From: Arenibacter sp. F26102
GTDB taxonomy: Bacteria > Bacteroidota > Bacteroidia > Flavobacteriales > Flavobacteriaceae
Direction of reading: 5' to 3'
Assembly (NCBI RefSeq): GCF_023015865.1
Contig: NZ_JALKBC010000018.1
Coordinates: forward strand, 2,181 to 66,180
Length of the DNA stretch: 64,000 nt
The translations under genes and the position numbers were made by a program. This document shows positions 1 through 7,295 of the stretch, piece after piece. Positions within the stretch are counted from its first letter, which is position 1, and the number at the start of each line of letters is the position of its first letter. The notes beneath the pieces are model-generated. The model did not search any database and was not told where the DNA came from. It saw only the letters and a list, made by a program, of their open reading frames with translations.

Positions 1-422
1 AGGACCGTCTTCCTGCACGCGGCATGGCTGGATCAGGCTCTCGCCCATTGTCCAATATTCCTCACTGCTGCCTCCCGTAGGAGTCTGGTCCGTGTCTCAG
101 TACCAGTGTGGGGGATCCCCCTCTCAGGGCCCCTACCCATCGCTGTCTTGGTGAGCCGTTACCTCGCCAACTAACTAATGGGACGCATAGTCATCTTGTA
201 CCGTAGCCTTTAATGTAACTGTGATGCCACAGTTGCATACCATGGGGCATTAATCCAAATTTCTCTGGGCTATTCCCCAGTACAAGGCAGATTCTATACG
301 CGTTGCGCACCCGTGCGCCGGTCGCCGGCGGATAAGCAAGCTTATCCCCGCTGCCCCTCGACTTGCATGTGTTAGGCCTGCCGCTAGCGTTCATCCTGAG
401 CCAGGATCAAACTCTTCATCGT
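1..422 (-). rRNA. rrs: 16S ribosomal RNA, 5' portion (partial)
   Basis: The reverse complement begins with the universal 5' signature AGAGTTTGATCCTGGCTCAG (complement of about 396-415) and contains the bacterial primer site ACTCCTACGGGAGGCAGCAG (complement near 71-90). By alignment to E. coli numbering the mature 5' end falls near 422, and the gene leaves the window at its left edge after about 420 nt, so only the first quarter is present. The variable regions are of Flavobacteriaceae type. The rest of the rRNA operon lies outside the window. Confidence 0.97.
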
Positions 423-591
423 TGATTCTTATATAACTTCGATCAACCATATGAGATATCTTCCCGGCCCGTTCTTTCGATTTCTTTTTCTGCACCACAT
501 CCCCGTTTCCGGAAATATGGTGCGCTGTCTTTACAATATATCAATGAACTTATTTCTCTTTTATCGTTCGCCCTGTTTCCCAAAGCGGCTG
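423..591 (-). other. rRNA operon leader with boxA-like site and hairpin
   Basis: This transcribed leader lies between the downstream rRNA promoter and 16S. On the minus strand it holds GTTCATTGA (complement of 541-549), which resembles the boxA antitermination sequence seen in Bacteroidota rRNA leaders. A 13-pair hairpin (492-504 with 511-523, including three G-U pairs, 6-nt loop) follows. Both fit rRNA antitermination and processing, but that role is inferred. Small open frames here are not genes. Confidence 0.5.
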
Positions 592-621
592 CAAATGTAC
601 AGCCTTTTTTTAATCCGACAA
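592..621 (-). promoter_or_regulatory. rRNA promoter, proximal (P2)
   Basis: On the minus strand, TTG (complement of 619-621), a 19-nt spacer and TACATTTG (complement of 592-599) match the Bacteroidota -33/-7 consensus TTG/TAnnTTTG. A/T tracts at 624-652, just upstream, could act as an UP-like element. Expected transcription start is near 586. Confidence 0.75.
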
Positions 622-740
622 GCTTTTTCGAAAAAATTTTATTTTTCTTTTTGCCAGTAGATCCGAAACAGTAACTTTAATGAACGTGGCGCTCCAAACA
701 CCCTTTCCGCCAATTCCGACATTGCTTCGTTAGCGGGGTG

Positions 741-770
741 CAAATTTACCACCCTTTTTTAAATCCACAA
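741..770 (-). promoter_or_regulatory. rRNA promoter, distal (P1)
   Basis: On the minus strand, TTG (complement of 768-770), a 19-nt spacer and TAAATTTG (complement of 741-748) match the Bacteroidota consensus exactly. The surrounding sequence is nearly a copy of the proximal promoter about 150 bp away, including the T/A-rich tract upstream. Expected start is near 735. Confidence 0.75.
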
Positions 771-1040
771 GGGTTTTTTGAAACTTTTTTTACCTTTTTT
801 TCAAGGGCGCGCACAACGCCCTGTCAACAAGCATATTGCAACAAAGCAGGACACGCAAAAAGGGAAAACAATTTAACGCTTTTTCCCATAACCGCAAAAC
901 AATGGCACGTTAAAATTGTGCCGAAACGCGCCAGGCCCGCCTTCCAGTAGGCATGGGGAGAACCGGCATCCCCGGAGCAACGAAAGGGATACGGCCCGGC
1001 ACCCGGCCCGATAAAGGGAGGGAGCACCAAACAACTATCC

Positions 1041-1064
1041 TATATATGTATATGTATATGTATA
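1041..1064. repeat. AT microsatellite, TATATG units
   Basis: A short tandem repeat of about 3.5 TATATG units sits between the rRNA promoters and the thrS promoter. It is 19 bp upstream of the thrS -33 element and might change local DNA melting. Repeat number could vary between strains, but a role is not shown. Confidence 0.7.
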
Positions 1065-1082
1065 AAATCGTTCCTATATATA

Positions 1083-1113
1083 TTGCCAACATTAATACTA
1101 GATGTTATCTTTG
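1083..1113 (+). promoter_or_regulatory. thrS operon promoter
   Basis: TTG (1083-1085), a 20-nt spacer and TATCTTTG (1106-1113) match the Bacteroidota consensus. Expected start is near 1119, about 18 nt before the thrS ATG at 1137. The promoter excludes an in-frame upstream TTG as start codon, because that TTG is the -33 element itself. Confidence 0.75.
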
Positions 1114-1136
1114 CACACTTATTACGACAAAAAAGC

Positions 1137-3077
1137 ATGATCAAAATAACTTTACCCGACGGTAGCATTAGAGAATATGCCGAAGGAACAACACCTTTAG
1201 AGGTAGCTAAAAGCATAAGCGAAGGATTGGCGCGAAATATCATTTCTGCGAAATTTAATAGCGTTACAGTCGAAACCGTAACTCCATTGAAGCAAGATGG
1301 ATCGCTTATCCTATATAGTTGGAACAATAAAGAAGGAAAAACAGCTTTTTGGCATTCTACCTCGCACGTTGTAGCCCAAGCTTTGGAAGAATTGTACCCT
1401 GGTGTAAAATTAACCATAGGACCAGCCATTGATAATGGATTTTATTATGATGTGGATTTGGCCGAGGGCTCTATTTCAGAAAAGGACTTTCCTGAAATTG
1501 AAAAGAAAGCCTTGGAAATTGCTAGGGGGAAACACGATTTTAAGATGCGTTCCGCCACCAAGGCAGAGGCACTGGACCTATATAAATCCCAAGACAACCA
1601 ATATAAGGTAGAACTTATTGAAAATCTGGAGGACGGCACCATTACTTTCTGTGACCATGACACCTTTACCGATCTTTGTAGGGGCGGACACATACCTAAT
1701 ACCGGTATTATAAAAGCCATTAAAATACTAAGCGTAGCTGGCGCCTATTGGAGGGGAAATGAAAAAAACAATCAGTTGACCAGGGTATATGGCATTTCCT
1801 TTCCTAAACAGAAAGAACTCACCGAATATTTGGAACTACTGGAAGAAGCCAAAAAAAGGGACCACAGGAAACTGGGCAAGGAATTGGAACTGTTCACTTT
1901 TTCACAAAAAGTGGGACAAGGACTTCCTTTATGGCTTCCAAAAGGCGCGGCCTTAAGAGAGCGTTTAGAGAATTTCCTAAAGAAGGCACAGAAGAAGGCC
2001 GGATATGAAATGGTGATTACCCCACATATTGGACAAAAGGAACTTTATGTTACCTCCGGTCATTATGAAAAGTACGGAGCTGATAGCTTTCAACCGATCA
2101 AGACCCCCAAAGAGGATGAGGAGTTCTTACTAAAGCCCATGAACTGTCCACATCATTGTGAAATTTACAATACAAAGCCATTTAGCTATAGGGAACTTCC
2201 AAAAAGGTATGCCGAATTTGGAACTGTTTACCGATATGAACAAAGTGGTGAATTGCACGGACTTACACGAGTACGAGGCTTTACACAGGATGACGCCCAC
2301 ATTTTCTGTACTCCGGACCAATTGGCGGATGAGTTTAAAAACGTAATTGATCTTACCTTATATGTATTGGGATCTTTAGGATTTGGTAATTTCACAGCAC
2401 AAGTATCCGTAAGGGATTTGGACAAGCCTGAAAAATATATTGGATCGGTAGAAAACTGGGAAAAAGCGGAAAATGCCATTATAAATGCAGCCAAAGAAAA
2501 AGGCCTCGACTTTGTTATAGAAAGTGGTGAAGCTGCTTTCTACGGTCCCAAGTTGGATTTTATGGTAAAAGATGCCCTTGGCAGGAACTGGCAATTGGGG
2601 ACAATTCAGGTAGACTATAACTTACCGGAGCGTTTTGACCTTACCTACAAAGGTAGTGACAATGAATTGCATAGACCTGTAATGATCCACAGGGCTCCCT
2701 TTGGAAGTATGGAACGTTTCATTGCACTTTTGCTGGAACACACAGGAGGTAATTTTCCACTTTGGCTGATGCCGGAGCAGGCTATTATACTACCTGTCAG
2801 CGAAAAACATGAAATATATGCCCAAAAAGTTTTAAATTCCTTGGAAAATAACGACATTCGCGCCCTCATTGACAACCGAAATGAAACGGTAGGCAAGAAA
2901 ATACGTGAAGCAGAGATGAATAAAATCCCATTTATGCTGATTGTAGGGGAGAATGAAGAAAAAGAGGAAACCATTTCTATCAGGAGACATGGCGGTGAAG
3001 ATTTAGGCGCCATATCCGTAAAAGCATTTTCCGACTTGGTATTAAATGAAATAAACAGTACCTTAAAGTCGTTTTAA
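1137..3077 (+). CDS. thrS: threonine-tRNA ligase
   Basis: Charges tRNA-Thr with threonine in the cytoplasm. The 646-residue protein has a full-length layout: an N-terminal TGS domain (about 1-62, MIKITLPDGS), an editing/SAD domain with HSTSH and CRGGH metal-site motifs, a class II catalytic core and a C-terminal anticodon-binding domain from about residue 545. Zinc ligands are expected in MNCPHH, DDAHIF and MIHRAPFGS, all present. The ATG at 1137 is chosen because the longer open frame starts inside the promoter -33 box. It is the first gene of thrS-infC-rpmI-rplT; infC follows after about 28 nt. Confidence 0.97.
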   Translation: MIKITLPDGSIREYAEGTTPLEVAKSISEGLARNIISAKFNSVTVETVTPLKQDGSLILYSWNNKEGKTAFWHSTSHVVAQALEELYPGVKLTIGPAIDNGFYYDVDLAEGSISEKDFPEIEKKALEIARGKHDFKMRSATKAEALDLYKSQDNQYKVELIENLEDGTITFCDHDTFTDLCRGGHIPNTGIIKAIKILSVAGAYWRGNEKNNQLTRVYGISFPKQKELTEYLELLEEAKKRDHRKLGKELELFTFSQKVGQGLPLWLPKGAALRERLENFLKKAQKKAGYEMVITPHIGQKELYVTSGHYEKYGADSFQPIKTPKEDEEFLLKPMNCPHHCEIYNTKPFSYRELPKRYAEFGTVYRYEQSGELHGLTRVRGFTQDDAHIFCTPDQLADEFKNVIDLTLYVLGSLGFGNFTAQVSVRDLDKPEKYIGSVENWEKAENAIINAAKEKGLDFVIESGEAAFYGPKLDFMVKDALGRNWQLGTIQVDYNLPERFDLTYKGSDNELHRPVMIHRAPFGSMERFIALLLEHTGGNFPLWLMPEQAIILPVSEKHEIYAQKVLNSLENNDIRALIDNRNETVGKKIREAEMNKIPFMLIVGENEEKEETISIRRHGGEDLGAISVKAFSDLVLNEINSTLKSF

Positions 3078-3105
3078 AAAAAAGTTTAACTAAAAAAATT
3101 ACGTC

Positions 3106-3660
3106 ATAGCAATTAGAAAAAGATTTAGGCCTCAACCTAGAAGGGAAAACAAAAACCCGCACAACATCAATGAAAGTATTTCATCGCCCACAGTTAGGTT
3201 GGTTGGCGACAATATAGAGGTAGGTGTATACAACACCCGCGAAGCCTTGGCCAAAGCGGAAGAACTGGAATTGGATTTAGTAGAAATTTCTCCTAAAGCC
3301 GAACCCCCTGTTTGTAAAATAATAGATTACAAGAAGTTTCTTTACGAGCAAAAGAAACGGGAAAAGGTCATGAAGTCCAAAGCCACCAAGGTAATCGTAA
3401 AAGAAATAAGATTTGGTCCACAAACGGATGACCATGATTATGAGTTCAAGAAAAAGCACGCAGAGAAATTCTTAAAAGATGGTGCAAAGCTAAAAGCTTA
3501 TGTGTTCTTTAAAGGTCGTTCCATTGTCTATAAAGATCAAGGGGAAATTCTATTGCTTAAATTAGCCTCAGAATTGGAAGATTTAGGTAAAGTGGAGCAG
3601 ATGCCAAAACTTGAAGGTAAGCGCATGACCATGTTCCTTGCCCCAAAAACCAAAAAATAA
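3106..3660 (+). CDS. infC: translation initiation factor IF-3, AUA start
   Basis: Binds the 30S subunit and checks the start codon and initiator tRNA. The reading frame is open from 3094, after a TAA at 3091, and encodes an N-terminus of the expected type ([12 protein letters not shown]) that no ATG, GTG or early TTG precedes. The residue before Ala-Ile-Arg is ATA at 3106, giving 184 residues, the usual IF-3 length. A TTG at 3199 would delete about 31 conserved residues. E. coli infC uses AUU to allow IF-3 to repress itself, and AUA here probably does the same (inference). The upstream region is A-rich with no Shine-Dalgarno. Confidence 0.9.
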   Translation: MAIRKRFRPQPRRENKNPHNINESISSPTVRLVGDNIEVGVYNTREALAKAEELELDLVEISPKAEPPVCKIIDYKKFLYEQKKREKVMKSKATKVIVKEIRFGPQTDDHDYEFKKKHAEKFLKDGAKLKAYVFFKGRSIVYKDQGEILLLKLASELEDLGKVEQMPKLEGKRMTMFLAPKTKK

Positions 3661-3695
3661 GCCTGGGCTTCGTAGCTCTGGTTATTTAAAATAAA

Positions 3696-3717
3696 ATGCT
3701 GAATTAATTTTTAGCAT
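3696..3717 (+). promoter_or_regulatory. hairpin in infC-rpmI spacer
   Basis: ATGCTGAA (3696-3703) can pair with TTTAGCAT (3710-3717) around a short loop, with one G-U pair. It lies 39 nt before rpmI in a 96-nt spacer. A ribosomal-protein (L20-type) autoregulatory leader is known at this position in other phyla, but this hairpin does not clearly match one. Confidence 0.25.
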
Positions 3718-3756
3718 CAAGATAGTAAGCGAGATAAATTAATAAATAGGAAGAAA

Positions 3757-3954
3757 ATGCCTAAACAGAAAACAAAATCCAGTGCCAAAAAGCGATTTAA
3801 GCTTACAGGAACTGGTAAGATTAAAAGAAAGCACGCATTTAAGAGCCACATTCTTACGAAGAAGTCCAAAAAGCGTAAGCTAGCGTTAACCCACTCTGGA
3901 TTAGTTCACGAGGCGGATGTTAACAGTATTAAAGAACAATTACGTTTAAAGTAA
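3757..3954 (+). CDS. rpmI: 50S ribosomal protein L35
   Basis: A 65-residue, very basic protein of the large subunit. The start [31 protein letters not shown] (split here as [18 protein letters not shown] then [10 protein letters not shown]) is diagnostic for L35, and the length is normal for the family. It sits in the conserved order infC-rpmI-rplT, 96 nt after infC and 90 nt before rplT. It is probably cotranscribed from the thrS promoter. Confidence 0.97.
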   Translation: MPKQKTKSSAKKRFKLTGTGKIKRKHAFKSHILTKKSKKRKLALTHSGLVHEADVNSIKEQLRLK

Positions 3955-4044
3955 TCGTTTAATTCGGTAATTATTAACCCTGGAGTTAGGCATTAAAAGT
4001 ATTCTACATTAAAGGATCGCCTACTACAAAAAACAATTAAAATT

Positions 4045-4389
4045 ATGCCAAGATCAGTAAATTCAGTTGCTTCCAGAGCCAGAAGAAAAAAGGTAATGAA
4101 GCAAGCCAAAGGTTACTTTGGAAGACGTAAAAACGTTTGGACAGTAGCTAAAAATGCGGTTGAAAAAGCAATGCTATATGCTTACAGAGACCGTAGAAAC
4201 AAGAAAAGAACTTTCCGTTCCCTATGGATTACCCGTATCAACGCTGGTGCCAGAATGCACGGAATGTCCTATTCCCAGTTTATGGGCAAGGTAAAAGCCA
4301 ACAATATAGAGCTAAACCGTAAGGTTTTGGCTGATTTGGCCATGAACCACCCAGATGCTTTCAAAGCTATTGTGAACAAAGTAAAATAA
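4045..4389 (+). CDS. rplT: 50S ribosomal protein L20
   Basis: A 114-residue large-subunit protein needed early in 50S assembly. The N-terminus [20 protein letters not shown] and the segment [18 protein letters not shown] are family signatures, and the length is typical. L20 represses its own operon in several bacteria; whether the infC-rpmI spacer hairpin plays that part here is unknown. It is the last gene of the operon and is followed by a strong terminator. Confidence 0.97.
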   Translation: MPRSVNSVASRARRKKVMKQAKGYFGRRKNVWTVAKNAVEKAMLYAYRDRRNKKRTFRSLWITRINAGARMHGMSYSQFMGKVKANNIELNRKVLADLAMNHPDAFKAIVNKVK

Positions 4390-4415
4390 ATTAATAAACT
4401 TATCTCGCTTATAAG

Positions 4416-4445
4416 AACCTGTTCCAAAAGGAACAGGTTTTTTTT
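4416..4445 (+). terminator. Rho-independent terminator after rplT
   Basis: A perfect 10-bp stem, AACCTGTTCC (4416-4425) with GGAACAGGTT (4430-4439), and an AAAA loop are followed by a T run to 4445. It ends the thrS-infC-rpmI-rplT transcript. Confidence 0.93.
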
Positions 4446-4494
4446 ATGCCTTGTTCAAAATCTTCAAGGATATTGAACACAAAACCAACTACTA

Positions 4495-4767
4495 TCAAGT
4501 TGTTTTTATCTTCCCAACAGCCTGCTTGAACTCTTCCCAGTCGATAAACTCATCGCCAGATTTATCATAACCTTCAATTAGCTTAGAAGATACAATTCCA
4601 CGCAAAAATCCACTTATTTCCGCTTTCTTCAACAACTCAACTATCTCACTTTTTTTAAGTTTACCATCTCCATCTTCATCAAAAAAGTTGTATGCCTCTT
4701 CCGGGGTTTCAAATTTATTAGTGATCAGAATCTGTATTTTGTTTAATATCATGTCCTTTGTTGCCAT
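4495..4767 (-). CDS. small two-EF-hand protein
   Basis: A 90-residue acidic cytoplasmic protein with no signal peptide. Residues 30-41 (DEDGDGKLKKSE) form a canonical calcium-binding EF-hand loop, with ligands at D30, D32, D34 and E41. Residues 68-79 (DKSGDEFIDWEE) form a second loop in which the usual glycine at loop position 6 is Glu. Paired EF-hands of this size bind calcium as sensors or buffers; the partner is unknown. It stands alone, in a different orientation from the rplT operon, and is close to yjbQ, which has the same orientation. Confidence 0.75.
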   Translation of the reverse strand: MATKDMILNKIQILITNKFETPEEAYNFFDEDGDGKLKKSEIVELLKKAEISGFLRGIVSSKLIEGYDKSGDEFIDWEEFKQAVGKIKTT

Positions 4768-4821
4768 AATTTCACTTTTAAAAACCGAATTACACTAATT
4801 TACAAAATAAAAAAACACCTA

Positions 4822-5244
4822 CTAAACCCCAAAATAGCTTATCACCAAATTCCTTCCACTTGCATTGTTCCTGTGTTCACACAAATAGATACCCTGCCAT
4901 ATTCCTAAATTTAATTTACCATTGCTAATAGGTATCTGCACAGATGCTCCCATCAGAGAAGATTTGATATGTGCGGGCATGTCGTCCGAGCCTTCATAAT
5001 CATGGCGGTAATATGGCGCATTTTCCGGAACCATTATATTTATATGGCTTTCAAAATCTGCCCTAACGGTGGCATCGGCATTTTCATTTATAGTTAAGCT
5101 TGCCGAGGTATGCTTTATAAAAACCTGAAGCATACCTGTTTGTATCCTTTTTAAATGTGGCAAGTGTTCCAGTATTGTATTTGTAATTAAATGAAATCCT
5201 CTCCTGTAAGCCTTTAAACGTACCTCCTCTTGGTAAAACAACAT
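4822..5244 (-). CDS. yjbQ: YjbQ family protein (UPF0047)
   Basis: A 140-residue single-domain protein of the YjbQ/UPF0047 family, which has been linked to a weak thiamine-phosphate synthase activity; its true role is unsettled. Typical motifs are present: FIKHTSASLTINENAD (about 42-57), HDYEGSDDMPAHIKSS and the C-terminal GTWQ-like GIWQGIYLCEHR. Length is normal. It reads leftward and is followed after about 54 nt by the EF-hand gene, so the two may share a transcript. No thiamine genes are nearby. Confidence 0.85.
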   Translation of the reverse strand: MLFYQEEVRLKAYRRGFHLITNTILEHLPHLKRIQTGMLQVFIKHTSASLTINENADATVRADFESHINIMVPENAPYYRHDYEGSDDMPAHIKSSLMGASVQIPISNGKLNLGIWQGIYLCEHRNNASGRNLVISYFGV

Positions 5245-5315
5245 AATAATGGGTATCTATAATTTGTCCAAATTTCGACAAATATTAATAAATCCAAAAC
5301 TTTACATAACAAGAC

Positions 5316-5345
5316 TTGAATTTAGGATGATAACAAATACCTTTG
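5316..5345 (+). promoter_or_regulatory. promoter of Cof-type phosphatase
   Basis: TTG (5316-5318), a 19-nt spacer and TACCTTTG (5338-5345) match the Bacteroidota consensus. The expected start near 5351 leaves a short leader before the ATG at 5363. Confidence 0.75.
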
Positions 5346-5362
5346 CAACTTAAACTATTTGA

Positions 5363-6175
5363 ATGGATTTATCTAAAGTGAAAATGGTGGTCACCGATAT
5401 GGATGGCACACTATTAAATTCCCAACATGAGGTAAGCGCTAAATTCTTCTTCTTATTCGAAGAACTAAGAAAGAGGGACATTAAATTTGTGGCAGCGAGT
5501 GGACGACAATACAACAGCATAGTTGATAAACTGGATGCCATTAAAAATGATATAATTGTTGTGGCAGAAAATGGAGCTTTTGTTAAAAAGCAGGACAAAG
5601 AATTGTTGGCAACACCTTTGGACCAAGATACCATTAAACAAACCATAGATCTTTTAAGGAATATAGAGGGCATACATCCGGTTCTGTGCGGTAAAAACAA
5701 TGCCTATACCAATGGCAGTTCTGATGCTTTTCTAAACAAACTAAGAGAGTATTATTCCGAGTTTAGCGTTTTAAACGACATTTCATCTTTTGATGGCGAA
5801 GTTTTAAAAATAGCCATTTACCATTTTGAAAGTTCTGAAAAGCATATCTATCCTTGGGTAAAGCATTTGGAATCGGAATTAAAAGTGAAAGTTTCTGGAG
5901 AGAGTTGGTTGGATATTTCCCATATGAACGCTAATAAGGGTTATGCCTTGCAGTATATTCAAGAAAAGTACGGCATCAGCAGACAGGAAACAATGGTTTT
6001 TGGCGATTACAATAATGACTTGGAAATGTTATCCATGGCCGATTTTAGCTTTGCAATGGCCAACGCACATCCTAATGTCAAGAGGGCATCGAAATACTTG
6101 ACAACCAGCAATAATGATTTCGGTGTTGAAAACATTTTGGAATCAATGTTAGCGGCAAAACAGATTAATAGATAA
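5363..6175 (+). CDS. Cof-type HAD-IIB phosphatase
   Basis: A 270-residue cytoplasmic phosphatase of the HAD superfamily, subclass IIB, probably acting on sugar phosphates or similar small metabolites. The nucleophile motif DMDGTLL lies at residues 12-18, and the metal-binding motif FGDYNNDLEML lies near residue 212. The cap domain between them is of the C2 type. Length is typical for Cof proteins. It has its own promoter and runs convergently into the AraC gene, with a gap of only 7 nt. The substrate cannot be predicted. A second Cof paralogue lies at 61292. Confidence 0.9.
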   Translation: MDLSKVKMVVTDMDGTLLNSQHEVSAKFFFLFEELRKRDIKFVAASGRQYNSIVDKLDAIKNDIIVVAENGAFVKKQDKELLATPLDQDTIKQTIDLLRNIEGIHPVLCGKNNAYTNGSSDAFLNKLREYYSEFSVLNDISSFDGEVLKIAIYHFESSEKHIYPWVKHLESELKVKVSGESWLDISHMNANKGYALQYIQEKYGISRQETMVFGDYNNDLEMLSMADFSFAMANAHPNVKRASKYLTTSNNDFGVENILESMLAAKQINR

Positions 6176-6182
6176 AAATATA

Positions 6183-7169
6183 TCACTGCTGCAAACCTAA
6201 CAATGCACTTGGTAAATACCCCATTGTTTTCTTAAACGCAACGGTGAAATGCTGTGGATTGGAATACCCCACTTCATAGGACGCCTGTGCAATTGATAAA
6301 TTGTCCGTAAGAATCAATTTTTTGGCCTTCTCCATCCGCAAACGGGTAATATATTTAAATATGGTTGTTTGATGCATCTTTTTAAAACAACTTTTTAACT
6401 TGGTAGTATTAAACCCTGCTATTTCAGACAGTTCCTTAATAGTTAATTTTTCCTTTAGGTTTCTGATGATATAGGAATCCACTTTTTCAATAGCTTCATA
6501 ATCTAATATAGACAACTTGGATTCCCCTTTATCACCAGTATCATTCTCCCTTCCCAGCAAGGCATCTATTACCAAACAGCGCATTTGGGATTCTATATAG
6601 TTGGTTCTGGAACTCCCTATATATGGACAGTTCAAAATTTTGAGAAGCATTATTCTTAACCTAGATGGAATTGGTTGTCCTGTACCCCACAGACATTTGG
6701 GATAGTTACCAAAAACGTCCAGGAATGACTCAAAGTCAGAATGATATTCTGTACCCAATAAATCTTGGAGGTACATCTTTGTAAAGAAAACCTCTACAGA
6801 AACACACACTAGCCCTTTATGTTTTTGAGTTCCTAAAACGTTTGGCCATTGAACAAGATTATAATAACCGGAGTTAATACCCAACTTGGTATTGTCTTCT
6901 TTACTGCTAAACCTATAGTTACCTTCTAGCAAAAAATGGATACCAAAACAAGAATGGGTATTTTCATATTCTAAGGTAGAAAGGTTGTCGAGACTTAAAT
7001 TTCTCAGAATTACCCTGGCGCCATCTAACCAGAGTTCCTGTTTACCTCCTTTAATTCCATTTTCTTGGCTGAACACTTGATTTACAAATGGATCCTCCTG
7101 AACAACTTCCATGGAATCAACACCTTTACTTATACTACGATTCTTAGTTGGAAAAAGACCTATTCTCAT
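6183..7169 (-). CDS. AraC-family regulator of siderophore-uptake type
   Basis: A 328-residue regulator with a long N-terminal sensing region and a C-terminal AraC double helix-turn-helix (about 225-325; IKELSEIAGFNTTKLKSCFK and SIAQASYEVGYSNPQHF). The shape resembles the PchR/YbtA group, whose members sense ferric siderophores and activate the adjacent receptor. It is transcribed divergently from a TonB receptor, with 126 bp between start codons. An ATG begins the frame at 7169; a second ATG 19 codons in is possible. The effector is unknown. Confidence 0.82.
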   Translation of the reverse strand: MRIGLFPTKNRSISKGVDSMEVVQEDPFVNQVFSQENGIKGGKQELWLDGARVILRNLSLDNLSTLEYENTHSCFGIHFLLEGNYRFSSKEDNTKLGINSGYYNLVQWPNVLGTQKHKGLVCVSVEVFFTKMYLQDLLGTEYHSDFESFLDVFGNYPKCLWGTGQPIPSRLRIMLLKILNCPYIGSSRTNYIESQMRCLVIDALLGRENDTGDKGESKLSILDYEAIEKVDSYIIRNLKEKLTIKELSEIAGFNTTKLKSCFKKMHQTTIFKYITRLRMEKAKKLILTDNLSIAQASYEVGYSNPQHFTVAFKKTMGYLPSALLGLQQ

Positions 7170-7207
7170 TAATTCTCAATTCGTAACTAAAACTTCCTTT
7201 TGCGTTA

Positions 7208-7236
7208 TTGCTACCCGAAATCCCAGATTATATTTG
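7208..7236 (+). promoter_or_regulatory. promoter of TonB receptor operon
   Basis: TTG (7208-7210), an 18-nt spacer and TATATTTG (7229-7236) match the Bacteroidota consensus. The start is expected near 7242. A 13-bp palindrome, ATTTAG-A-CTAAAT (7250-7262), follows in the leader and could be an operator. Confidence 0.7.
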
Positions 7237-7295
7237 CAAATCTATTATTATTTAGACTAAATCTTAATAAAAATAGAAAACTTTTTACAAAAAAT

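Noticed and set aside
451-950. Small plus-strand open frames in the rRNA leader and promoter region
   Set aside because: They overlap clear rRNA promoters and leader structures and code for low-complexity peptides with no start context.
1040-1429. 129-codon frame antisense to the thrS start
   Set aside because: It is the shadow of thrS and the AT microsatellite and has no homology or promoter.
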